The notes under the pieces were generated by a model. That model searched no databases. It had not been told where the DNA came from and saw nothing but the letters and a program-made list of their open reading frames with translations. From positions 1-64,000 of IMG/VR virus record IMGVR_UViG_3300017989_000062: a DNA stretch of 64,000 nt. One strand, given 5' to 3'. Each line of letters opens with the position of its first letter. Position 1 is the first letter of the stretch. This DNA is from a virus. The translations under genes were made by a program, and so were the position numbers. Positions 56,775 to 64,000 of the stretch are shown piece by piece.

Positions 56775-57721
56775 AATGTGAGTATGGTTGTGGGCAAGAA
56801 GCCAAATTTCCTCCAAGAAAAGGAATGAGTAAATGGTGTTGTTCTGAACATTATCAAACATGTCCTGCTGTTAAGACGGCGCCTTGGAATAAGGGCAAAA
56901 CTGATGTTTATTCAAAAAAAACTTTGAAAAAAATGTCAGAAAGCCATGTTGGACAAACACCTTGGTGTAAAGATAAAAAATTAACTGAAGAACATAAACG
57001 AAAAATTGGAGAGAAAAGTAAGGGGAGAACACCTTGGAATAAGGGCAAAACTGATGTTTATTCAAAAAAAACTTTGAAAAAAATGTCAGAAAGCCATGTT
57101 GGACAAACACCTTGGTGTAAAGATAAAAAATTAACTGAAGAACATAAAGAAAATTTATCACAATCGAGAAATGAATATTTTGCTTTAGAGTATTATAGAA
57201 AAAAATATCCAACTTTTATGAAAGTTGAAGAATTAGTAGAAGATGAAAATACTAAAAAGTTGAAGGTCAGATGTAAAAATCATAAATGTAAAAATAGTAA
57301 AAAAATGGGTGGTTGGTTTTATCCAACAAGAGAACAGTTGAAGAGAAGAATTGACGCTATTGAACATGATGATGGCAACGATGGTTGTTTTTTGTACTGC
57401 TCTGATGAATGTAAATATACATGTATGATGTATGGCCGAACTATTAATCAGTTGATGCAAGAGCAGAAAGAAATTAATTACACAAATGAGGAATATCAAA
57501 TTTATCGCAAACAAGTTCTGAAACGAGAAAACTATTTATGTGAGTATTGTGGTGAAAAAGCTACAACAATTCATCATTCAAGACCTCAAAAATTAGAACC
57601 GTTTTTCACTCTTGATCCAGATTATGGTATTGCTTGTTGTCAAAATTGTCATTATAAGTATGGACACAAGAAAGATTCAAAATGTTCAACAGGCAAACTG
57701 GCGGCGCAGAAATGTGAATAA
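56771..57721 (+). CDS. HNH homing endonuclease with NUMOD3 motifs (paralogue 3 of 3)
   Basis: 316 residues: CEYGCGQEAKFPPRKGMSKWCC, NUMOD3 repeats, HKCKNSKKMGGWFYP, YCSDECKYTC, and HNH CEYCGEKATTIHHSRPQKLEPFF with CQNCHYKYGH. Unlike the other two copies, it carries an in-frame tandem duplication of 50 codons in the NUMOD3 region. ATGA overlap with the RNR stop places it immediately after an essential gene. Confidence 0.92.
   Translation: MKCEYGCGQEAKFPPRKGMSKWCCSEHYQTCPAVKTAPWNKGKTDVYSKKTLKKMSESHVGQTPWCKDKKLTEEHKRKIGEKSKGRTPWNKGKTDVYSKKTLKKMSESHVGQTPWCKDKKLTEEHKENLSQSRNEYFALEYYRKKYPTFMKVEELVEDENTKKLKVRCKNHKCKNSKKMGGWFYPTREQLKRRIDAIEHDDGNDGCFLYCSDECKYTCMMYGRTINQLMQEQKEINYTNEEYQIYRKQVLKRENYLCEYCGEKATTIHHSRPQKLEPFFTLDPDYGIACCQNCHYKYGHKKDSKCSTGKLAAQKCE
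56882..56998 (+). repeat. 117-bp direct repeat, copy 1
   Basis: Identical to 57032-57148, offset 150 bp (50 codons), inside the HNH gene. Encodes a NUMOD3 unit (PWNKGKTDVYSKKTLKKM...). Confidence 0.95.
57032..57148 (+). repeat. 117-bp direct repeat, copy 2
   Basis: Exact second copy of 56882-56998; lack of any difference suggests a recent duplication or gene conversion. Confidence 0.95.
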
Positions 57722-57741
57722 ATTAGAATTTTAAAAGATAA

Positions 57742-57755
57742 CTCTAGACGCAGAG
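57742..57755. repeat. inverted-repeat arm upstream of OMP gene
   Basis: CTCTAGACGCAGAG in the 5' leader, perfectly complementary to 58365-58378 after the stop of the same gene. The layout copies that around hsp20. Confidence 0.7.
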
Positions 57756-57785
57756 TACATCTTATAACAGGAGGAACGTTTAAGA

Positions 57786-58343
57786 ATGAAACTTATTAAA
57801 ATATTTAGTATTTTTGCAGTTATTGCTGCACTTATGTTTGCAACACCGGTATTGGCCGCAGATGTGCCAGATTCAGGAAATCCCGGTAAAATTGGAGTTG
57901 GTTTTCATACATTGAACACAACCGAGGATAATTACAAAGGTGTAAGTATTCGAGGTTGGACTGACAGTTGGTTTGGAGCAGAAGGTAACTTCTATTATTC
58001 AAACGTTGAAGCAAGAAATGCAGAGGGTGTAACAACTGATGGTGAACTTGGTCTATGGGGTGTTAAGTTGATGGCTGCTCCATTTAGAACAGAACAATCC
58101 AAATTCTATTTTTATGGGGAAGGTCTGTGGGGTAAATATGATGATGTTGCAATTCAAGATGATGCAGATGTAACAACATATGGAGCTGGTTTTGGAGTGG
58201 AGTGGTCTTTTGCTGGACTTCCAGAATTAGGGTTTGATGTTGAAACCGGTTATTACCTAACCGACACAGATGGGAGTGTTGATATTAACAATGAAGATCA
58301 ACAAATCATGGTTGGATTTGGAATGCATTATTACTTTGACTAA
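57786..58343 (+). CDS. outer-membrane beta-barrel protein
   Basis: 185 residues. Signal peptide MKLIKIFSIFAVIAALMFATPVLA (cleaved after 24), then eight or so alternating strands (GVSIRGWTDSWFGAEGNFYYSNVEAR..., KFYFYGEGLWGKYDD, TYGAGFGVEWSF, LGFDVETGYYLTD) and a C-terminal aromatic strand MVGFGMHYYFD, typical of OmpA/OmpX-like barrels sorted by BAM. Phage OMPs can block superinfection. GGAGG upstream. Confidence 0.85.
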   Translation: MKLIKIFSIFAVIAALMFATPVLAADVPDSGNPGKIGVGFHTLNTTEDNYKGVSIRGWTDSWFGAEGNFYYSNVEARNAEGVTTDGELGLWGVKLMAAPFRTEQSKFYFYGEGLWGKYDDVAIQDDADVTTYGAGFGVEWSFAGLPELGFDVETGYYLTDTDGSVDINNEDQQIMVGFGMHYYFD

Positions 58344-58364
58344 ACAATAACCTTTAACAAAAAT

Positions 58365-58378
58365 CTCTGCGTCTAGAG
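58365..58378. repeat. inverted-repeat arm downstream of OMP gene
   Basis: CTCTGCGTCTAGAG, partner of 57742-57755, followed by a run of six T (58382-58387). Confidence 0.7.
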
Positions 58379-58408
58379 GTATTTTTTGCAAATACGAAGG
58401 AGAGAATA

Positions 58409-58819
58409 ATGAATCAAGAAGCACCACCTAATTCAAAAATTGTGAAACTTCAAACATGGTTGAAAGAAGAGCTTTGTAGTTGGGTTGAGTACAAACGATT
58501 AATAGAAGATGTTGAAGGTGAAGGAAGTCCAGAACAAGAAAGGTGGATTTTTGCAATGTATACAGATAAACATGTTTATCGATTCTTAGCAATTGATAAA
58601 TATGGTCATGATGGATATCTTGGTTGTCAAGTGGCTTGTCGTAAACCAAGAGCCGGTGAAAGTTATACAAGAGGCAATGATCTACCAGATGGCAAATTTA
58701 ATAGAGAAACATGGGAGAAAATTAAAAATGCTATCATTGGATGGGAAGTTGTTCCAACAGCATATTATCCCAATCCAGAAATGATTTCAAGTGAATCAAC
58801 ACAATCGGAGGGAGCATAA
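58409..58819 (+). CDS. hypothetical protein
   Basis: 136 residues, mixed fold, rich in Trp and Tyr (YTDKHVYRFLAIDKYGHDGYLGCQVACRKPRAGE). GGAGAG precedes the ATG. Unrecognised; TAATG overlap with the next gene. Confidence 0.65.
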   Translation: MNQEAPPNSKIVKLQTWLKEELCSWVEYKRLIEDVEGEGSPEQERWIFAMYTDKHVYRFLAIDKYGHDGYLGCQVACRKPRAGESYTRGNDLPDGKFNRETWEKIKNAIIGWEVVPTAYYPNPEMISSESTQSEGA

Positions 58820-59028
58820 TGCCATTAATTTTACAAGAAGGAGAAGCTTGTCCTTATGGACAGACATGTCAGTATAATACAGGCGGAACATGTTTTGGAG
58901 CAAGACGAGACAGATTGACCATTTTTACATGTGAGTATGTTCAAGGAAATAAGATTGTTGAAGGCGGAACTCAAAGAAATCCGCACGATGTCACTGGTCG
59001 GATGCAAGTTCTTAATGAACAAATATAA
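58819..59028 (+). CDS. small Cys-containing protein
   Basis: 69 residues with four Cys (CPYGQTCQYNTGGTC... FTCEY), probably a metal-binding knuckle. Start overlaps the previous stop behind GGAGG. Function unknown. Confidence 0.6.
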   Translation: MPLILQEGEACPYGQTCQYNTGGTCFGARRDRLTIFTCEYVQGNKIVEGGTQRNPHDVTGRMQVLNEQI

Positions 59029-59037
59029 GAGGTTAAT

Positions 59038-59433
59038 ATGAATGATGAAATAAGAGATCCAAACGCTGACGTTCTAAATGGATTATTGGTTGAATTTAAA
59101 GAACAACGCGATGCAATTAAAGCGATGATTGTGGATCTTGATAAAATTAAAGCAACAATTGATAATCTTTTTCCTGAAAAATTAGACAAACGATATATGA
59201 GATTTTTTGAAGAAAAAGTCAAATCAACCACTGGTTTGTTTAATGCACTACTAGACATGAGAAAAGAAATTTCAAAGAGTCTTAAAGATGAAGTTGAACT
59301 CAGAAGAAGAATGATTAAAGACGATCTTGGTGATAGTGCAGAATTTGAAGATTTATTTGATATTAGAAAGATCGTCAGAAAAGTTGAAAAATTTCAAAAA
59401 CAAACAGAAGAGCTCAAGAAAGATGCGACTTAG
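59038..59433 (+). CDS. coiled-coil hypothetical protein
   Basis: 131 residues, nearly all charged alpha-helix with heptad-like Leu/Ile. GAGGT upstream. Directly before the recombinase, so possibly an accessory factor, but no motif shows it. Confidence 0.6.
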   Translation: MNDEIRDPNADVLNGLLVEFKEQRDAIKAMIVDLDKIKATIDNLFPEKLDKRYMRFFEEKVKSTTGLFNALLDMRKEISKSLKDEVELRRRMIKDDLGDSAEFEDLFDIRKIVRKVEKFQKQTEELKKDAT

Positions 59434-59442
59434 GAGGATTTA

Positions 59443-60630
59443 ATGAGTATTGGAATTGTAAAAGAAGAAGAAAATGAACTAACTCCAGATACAGCAGCAA
59501 TTGATCCAAAAGAAGTTTTAGATAGTATAAAACTAAGTGATAAAGAACCAACAAAGAAAGAAAAAGAATATAGCAAAGCAAAGACAGAAGTAGATGCTTT
59601 ATATGAGGAATTTAGTGACTTTCTTGAAGTTAAAGCTGATATGTCATTTGATCCTGGAATCAAACTGCTTGTTCCAACTGGTATTGAATTATTAGATGCT
59701 ATTTTAGGTGGTGGTTTCCCGGTTGGAGCTATGAGTATTATTGTTGGGACTCCAGGTAGTGGAAAGAGTATGTTAGCTATTCAAACAATGGCTGCTGGAC
59801 AAAAAAAGTATGAAAAATTTCTAGCATCATTTCTAGATTCAGAAGAGGCTACTTCAACACAACGGTTAGCAAATCTTGGAGTTCGTTTTCCAACAATTAA
59901 ACCTTATTGTGATATTACTGTTGAAAAGGTATTTAAACACCTTGAAACAATGTGTCTGTTTAAAGAACAGAAGAAACTTCAACATGTTCCTTCAGTATCT
60001 GTATGGGATTCAATAGCAAACACCTTGAGTGAAAAAGAACGACAGGTTGAAGATGTAAACTCTGTTATTGGATATAAAGCAAGAATGTTGTCTCTTCTTG
60101 TTCCAAAATATGTTGCACGATGTGCACAGTATAATATATGCTGGCTAGCTGTTAATCAATTAAGAGATCAATTACAACTTACACAATTTGCGCCAGCAAA
60201 AGATCTTCGTTTTATGTCAGCAGGAAAGAGCATGCCTGGTGGAAACATCTTAAAGTTTAATGCGTTCACCCTTCTTGAAATGAAAGCTAAATCAGTTTTA
60301 GATTCTTCGAAGATGGGGTTTGATGGAATCATTGCATCAGTAAAAACAGTTAAGTGTAAATTATTTCCACCAAATATTGAAATAGAATTGGTTGGGGATT
60401 TTATTCGAGGATTTTCTAATTTCTGGACTAATTATAATTTCTTGGTTAAGGAGAAACGTCTTGTATCAGGTGCATGGAATTACTTGAAATCAAAACCTGA
60501 GCAGAAATTTCGAACAAAAGATGCTGAAACGTTGTATAAAGAAGATGTGAATTTTAAAACTGCCTTTGACGAGGCTGTCAATGAGTGTTTGACTACAGAA
60601 ATTGTTGAAAAATTTAACCCTGAGATATAA
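59443..60630 (+). CDS. RecA/UvsX-type recombinase
   Basis: 395 residues. PTGIELLDAILGGGFPVGAMSIIVGTPGSGKS with Walker A at 102-109 and the following ASFLDSEEA; VSVWDSIANTLSE (Walker B), LAVNQLRDQ (L2-like) and GGNILKFNAFTLLEM complete the RecA core. Forms filaments on ssDNA for strand exchange and recombination-dependent replication. An acidic N-terminal extension of 65 residues precedes the core. GGAGG upstream. Confidence 0.92.
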   Translation: MSIGIVKEEENELTPDTAAIDPKEVLDSIKLSDKEPTKKEKEYSKAKTEVDALYEEFSDFLEVKADMSFDPGIKLLVPTGIELLDAILGGGFPVGAMSIIVGTPGSGKSMLAIQTMAAGQKKYEKFLASFLDSEEATSTQRLANLGVRFPTIKPYCDITVEKVFKHLETMCLFKEQKKLQHVPSVSVWDSIANTLSEKERQVEDVNSVIGYKARMLSLLVPKYVARCAQYNICWLAVNQLRDQLQLTQFAPAKDLRFMSAGKSMPGGNILKFNAFTLLEMKAKSVLDSSKMGFDGIIASVKTVKCKLFPPNIEIELVGDFIRGFSNFWTNYNFLVKEKRLVSGAWNYLKSKPEQKFRTKDAETLYKEDVNFKTAFDEAVNECLTTEIVEKFNPEI

Positions 60631-60716
60631 AGAAAGCAACCGACTTCATTCAGATTCAAGAACAAATTATAAACTGAGAAATACGTTACGAACTGAAATT
60701 ATGGAGGAGAATTACT

Positions 60717-61019
60717 ATGCAATCAATGTCTGAAGTATTGAAAAACTATGTAGAAAATACAACCAAGAAACTTGTAGATAATTCAAGTGAGGTTTCTGTT
60801 TCTGTGGTGGTTTCTACAAAGTCGGTTATCATTCAAATTAAAACAGCTAAATCAGATTGTGGAAAAGTTATTGGCAAGAGAGGTAGAACTGTAGAGGCGA
60901 TCAAGATTCTAGTACTGGCTATTAAAAACACACATTATCCTGACGACAACAGAAGAGTCTCAGTCGAAATTATTGAGGACGAATCGTCAGATTTTAGTTA
61001 TAGAAACAAGGAGGAATAA
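60717..61019 (+). CDS. KH-domain RNA-binding protein (KhpA-like)
   Basis: 100 residues. SVVIQIKTAKSDCGKVIGKRGRTVEAIKILVLAI (about 36-70) contains the GxxG-loop (GKRG) of a KH domain; helices and strands flank it in bacterial KhpA order. Likely binds RNA or ssDNA. GGAGGAG upstream. Confidence 0.85.
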   Translation: MQSMSEVLKNYVENTTKKLVDNSSEVSVSVVVSTKSVIIQIKTAKSDCGKVIGKRGRTVEAIKILVLAIKNTHYPDDNRRVSVEIIEDESSDFSYRNKEE

Positions 61020-61024
61020 TTACC

Positions 61025-61576
61025 ATGTTAACCAAAGAGTCCAAAATTAAGGTTCTAGAAAACTTCTATGCGCTTGACTACGTTTTCTTCGGCAGACCTT
61101 TGAATGAAGTAGAAACTTGCTGTGAAGCTCTTGCAGAAGATTATCTTTCAGTCAAAGGCGCTGTAATGTCTGTGATGATTGAAATGTATAAACTAGTGGA
61201 TCATTTTCCAGAACCAGTACAGGAAAAGATAGATAGTTCAACATTAAAAAGTTCTGCAAAAAGTAGAGCCAAAATTGCAAGAGAAATGGCTCACAAACTA
61301 GTTGCAACTCCAAAAGGTCGAGCAGATATCAAGGCTGAATTGAGAGAAGCTATTGAAGAAGATAATACTATCGACGTTAATACAATAGTAGAAGGCAAGA
61401 TTCGAGAAAAAGCTTTCCGTCTTGCTTGTGATAATCTTCTAATTGCGTCAACAATTTCAGAGTCAATCAACTACGAGGAACTCAATGAATGGTCTGGTAG
61501 AATCATTGAAGACTCTTATAAGATCTTGAGAGATAGTCTTGTTGATAGCGCCTTATTAGTTCTTGACCAAATGTAA
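61025..61576 (+). CDS. hypothetical helical protein
   Basis: 183 residues, all-helical (LENFYALDYVFFGRPLNEVETCCEALAEDYLSVKG...). AAGGAGG lies in the previous gene's end. Unrecognised; tightly spaced between the KH and nuclease genes. Confidence 0.65.
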   Translation: MLTKESKIKVLENFYALDYVFFGRPLNEVETCCEALAEDYLSVKGAVMSVMIEMYKLVDHFPEPVQEKIDSSTLKSSAKSRAKIAREMAHKLVATPKGRADIKAELREAIEEDNTIDVNTIVEGKIREKAFRLACDNLLIASTISESINYEELNEWSGRIIEDSYKILRDSLVDSALLVLDQM

Positions 61577-61585
61577 AGCGAGCTT

Positions 61586-62479
61586 ATGGCTGATAATGAA
61601 TATGCGAAACTTGTCGAATATCTAGAAACACACCAGCAACAAGAACGCGTTGTTGAAGAAATTCAACAAAAAGTAACAACAAAGAATACAAAAAAATTGT
61701 TAGAGGAATGTTCAGCAAAAATACATGCGGACATTCCTCTAACTAAATCTACTTTTAACTCGGAAGGCTTCGACGTTCATAAATTTGAATCATTAATGAG
61801 GTCAAAACTGATTGATGATCATAAGCGAGGTCAAACTTATGAGCGTCCCTTCATCTCTGTAACAGAACTTACTTCTTGTCTAAGAAAAAGTTATTACAGC
61901 AGAATGAAGTATCAAATAGATATAAGCAAGCAATATCAATTTTCTTATTTGTATCTAATCAATCACGTTGGAAACACAGTGCACGAAATAGTGCAAAATT
62001 TATATGATCATACTGAGGTTGAAAAAACAATCGTCAGTGATAAATATAAAATCAAAGGACGTGTTGATGGCATCCGGGATAAATTTCTGTTAGAGTATAA
62101 GACAATCGACCGAAACAAATTTAAAAACGCTTACATTGCTGATCATTTTGTACAAGGTAATATATATGCGTTTATTTTAAATTCAGAATATAATTATAAA
62201 ATACATACTGTAACAGTTGTTTATTTCACTCGAGATTTAAAAGGAGTATATCCTTTTGATATCCCGGTTGCCCCCAAAGAAGCTCAGAAATATATTAAAC
62301 GGGCACCTATATTACTATCTAGTATAGAAAGAAAGTCTGTGCCAGAACCGTTGGGTGCTACTACAGAACAATGTAAATGGTGTCCATATAAATCATACTG
62401 TGAAAAAGACACTACAGAATTACTCCAACCTTTTGAAGAAAAGAAAAAGGTGAAAAAGAAATCTGTCTTTTTATTGTAG
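61586..62479 (+). CDS. Cas4/RecB-like PD-(D/E)XK nuclease
   Basis: 297 residues. SVTELTSCLRKSYYSRMKYQ (first Fe-S Cys), GNTVHEIVQNL (His), IKGRVDGIRDKFLLEYKTI (the D...ExK core) and CKWCPYKSYC (last three Fe-S cysteines) make a complete Cas4-type 5'-3' or 3'-5' exonuclease. In phages such enzymes help recombination. No CRISPR genes or arrays are present, so CRISPR adaptation is unlikely here. Confidence 0.9.
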   Translation: MADNEYAKLVEYLETHQQQERVVEEIQQKVTTKNTKKLLEECSAKIHADIPLTKSTFNSEGFDVHKFESLMRSKLIDDHKRGQTYERPFISVTELTSCLRKSYYSRMKYQIDISKQYQFSYLYLINHVGNTVHEIVQNLYDHTEVEKTIVSDKYKIKGRVDGIRDKFLLEYKTIDRNKFKNAYIADHFVQGNIYAFILNSEYNYKIHTVTVVYFTRDLKGVYPFDIPVAPKEAQKYIKRAPILLSSIERKSVPEPLGATTEQCKWCPYKSYCEKDTTELLQPFEEKKKVKKKSVFLL

Positions 62480-62493
62480 GAGGAAATACTAAC

Positions 62494-64000
62494 ATGATAA
62501 TTACATTTCCCATGCTAACGTCAAATAATACATCAAGCACTGCCTTACCAGGTATTTGCAAGATGCTTGAGAAATTCATTATTGTTTATAATCTTGACCG
62601 AGTTTTGAAGCATGCGCGAAAAGTTTCTGATATGGAAAGAGTTGGTTCTACTCTCCGTCTTCGTGAAGCAAAAATCAAAGCAGATATTAAACCAATACCA
62701 ATTAATATATCAACTGGATCTGATACAAAAGATAAACCAGATGTATCCAGTCCTCCAAAAATAGATCAAGCTTTGGCATTAGAACCTACATGGGTAAAGG
62801 TTGAGTTAAAAGATGGATTTGCAGTTCTTGGTGTAAAAGTTGTGCCATTTCCAGTCCTTTCTGATGAAAATGTTATTTCATTAATGATGAAAGATCTTAG
62901 TTTATCATTTTGGAAAAAGACAATGACAAAGTGGCAACGAGCTGCTATGAGACGGGTTTGGACAGTCATTAGAGGTGTTGGGGGACGACTTGGATATAAA
63001 GGTGGTGCACTTACAGGAGATCCAAAAAGAGATGTATTGTTTGCTACTAGTGAACACCGACATAATATTTTTACTTTAATCAATATGATTGATCTTCAAA
63101 ATGCTGAAGATTTTCTAAAGAATGCAGGTGGTATTAAAAAGTTATATTCTTTAGGTTGGAGATCATTTATTGTTACGGATGATATCAAACATCAAGCGAG
63201 TTTTTGTTTAGAGCAATTCAAAGGAATGTGTTCTACAATTCCGTATAGTTTCATCTATTCATCGCTAGGTGCAGGACATCAAAAAGTTTATGAAGATTTA
63301 GAAGATGTTAGAAAATCTGGGAGTTCTTTCTTTAAGATGAAAGGTAATGTCAGAAAGATTTTCGGGGAGTCTGAAGATATGATTTTACCATGTTGTGGTG
63401 AAAAACTCCAAGAAGCTGAAGTTATTACAGAAGATTTTGCAACAATTGCTCAGAGATTTAAAAGCGGCATTCCTTCAATGTTTAGCGGTCTTCGAATGGC
63501 AGATAAGAAAGCTGATAAGAATATGGCATTAAAAGTACTTTCAAAATTGCCAAAAATGGGTTTAGAAAAAATTATAACTATTTGCCAAAAAATGGCTCCT
63601 GAATTTAAGTCTAATTTTGAAATGGCAAATAGAGTTTTTGCAAATTCTATCGAAGGTCCTGCGGATCTAAAACGAAGTTGTGCTTGCATTATAGCTATGG
63701 GTGCTTCTTATAGAAATGAGACTGGAAAAAGTAGACAACAAACTATTGATGGTATAAAGAAATTTGTTGTAGCTGCTAGACAAACATCCACAGCAAAAGA
63801 TTTTGGAGCGGCGACAGGTATTCCATCTCGTCCTGGTGGCACTACTGAGCCTGGAGGTGCGGAGGAGGCAGCAGCCGCAGCCGTTTCATCTATATTTGAG
63901 TGGATTGCTTATGCAGTAAGTGTTGTCAAACAAACTTTTGCAAATACATTAGCGTGGACCAGTGCAGATAAACAACAAGGTGGTGCCATTGGAAAAACTG
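62494..64000 (+). CDS. large protein, 3' end cut by window edge
   Basis: At least 502 codons from the ATG at 62494 (AGGAGG upstream) to the right edge without a stop. Segments such as MRRVWTVIRGVGGRLGYKGG, KKLYSLGWRSFIVTDDIKHQASFCLEQF and an Ala/Gly/Pro-rich stretch near 470 are unrecognised; a Cys pair (ILPCCGEK) is present. A hydrophobic-looking end (IFEWIAYAVSVV) follows. Possibly virion-associated. Confidence 0.7.
   Translation, partial: MIITFPMLTSNNTSSTALPGICKMLEKFIIVYNLDRVLKHARKVSDMERVGSTLRLREAKIKADIKPIPINISTGSDTKDKPDVSSPPKIDQALALEPTWVKVELKDGFAVLGVKVVPFPVLSDENVISLMMKDLSLSFWKKTMTKWQRAAMRRVWTVIRGVGGRLGYKGGALTGDPKRDVLFATSEHRHNIFTLINMIDLQNAEDFLKNAGGIKKLYSLGWRSFIVTDDIKHQASFCLEQFKGMCSTIPYSFIYSSLGAGHQKVYEDLEDVRKSGSSFFKMKGNVRKIFGESEDMILPCCGEKLQEAEVITEDFATIAQRFKSGIPSMFSGLRMADKKADKNMALKVLSKLPKMGLEKIITICQKMAPEFKSNFEMANRVFANSIEGPADLKRSCACIIAMGASYRNETGKSRQQTIDGIKKFVVAARQTSTAKDFGAATGIPSRPGGTTEPGGAEEAAAAAVSSIFEWIAYAVSVVKQTFANTLAWTSADKQQGGAIGKT

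Noticed and set aside
61586-62479. CRISPR adaptation locus because of the Cas4-like gene
   Set aside because: No Cas1/Cas2, no repeats with spacers; stand-alone Cas4-like nucleases are common in phages.
1-64000. Genome-wide TGA recoding to explain the in-frame TGA
   Set aside because: Many well-defined genes here end with TGA at sensible overlaps, so TGA is a normal stop; any readthrough must be local.

Overview
This window is part of a large tailed-phage genome (Caudoviricetes, probably jumbo-sized and myovirus-like). The evidence is dense gene packing with ATGA/TAATG overlaps, strong Shine-Dalgarno sites, AT-rich DNA, 13 tRNA genes plus a one-piece tmRNA, many homing-type HNH endonucleases, and a T4-style replication and recombination module. 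A lipoprotein, a secreted protein and an outer-membrane beta-barrel suggest a Gram-negative host. The tmRNA tag (ADDYYTEVRLAA) and the CxxC-rich small proteins look delta-proteobacterial to me, but that is a weak inference.

Layout. 1-19.9 kb is transcribed leftwards and is the RNA and nucleotide-metabolism arm. It holds tRNAs (Ser x4, Leu x4, Asp, Gln, Asn, Ile-UAU, Trp), the tmRNA, an Hsp20 chaperone, a YqeY-like protein, a dihydroorotate dehydrogenase-like enzyme, a caspase-fold peptidase, a HAD phosphatase, a NADAR-domain protein, a deoxyribosyltransferase-like protein, a dATP/dGTP diphosphohydrolase-like protein, dCMP deaminase, MazG and a QueC-like 7-deazaguanine enzyme, with HNH endonucleases between them. 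20-21.7 kb and 23.5-26 kb are short rightward transcription units with their own terminators; some have unusually GC-rich codons. 21.7-23.4 kb (leftward) holds a glycosyltransferase and a LigD-POL-like primase-polymerase. 26-37 kb (leftward) is a sugar/glycan island: two nucleotide-sugar epimerases (one a clear UDP-sulfoquinovose synthase homologue), a sulfotransferase, two methyltransferases and five glycosyltransferases. 37-43.2 kb (leftward) has a NUDIX hydrolase and large unrecognised, possibly virion, proteins. 43.3-64 kb (rightward) is the DNA replication arm: SF1 helicase, clamp loader, CHC2/Toprim primase, sliding clamp, FEN-type exonuclease, RuvC-like resolvase, LigD phosphoesterase domain, ferritin-like protein, B12-dependent ribonucleotide reductase, RecA/UvsX, KH protein and a Cas4-like nuclease, ending in a truncated large ORF.

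How it fits together. The left arm supplies translation parts (tRNAs, tmRNA) and remodels nucleotide pools (dCMP deaminase, MazG, RNR on the right arm) for the right-arm replisome. The glycan island may decorate virions or the host surface.

Points most worth follow-up: an in-frame TGA at the first Cys of a CxxC pair with a SECIS-like hairpin just after it (3792-4169); LigD POL and PE domains as separate genes without Ku or ligase in the window; a phage metacaspase; a sulfoquinovose synthase with a sulfotransferase; two genes whose 5' and 3' untranslated regions are complementary (possible mRNA panhandles); several structured RNAs of no class I recognise; and a recurring promoter-like TATATATATTA motif.
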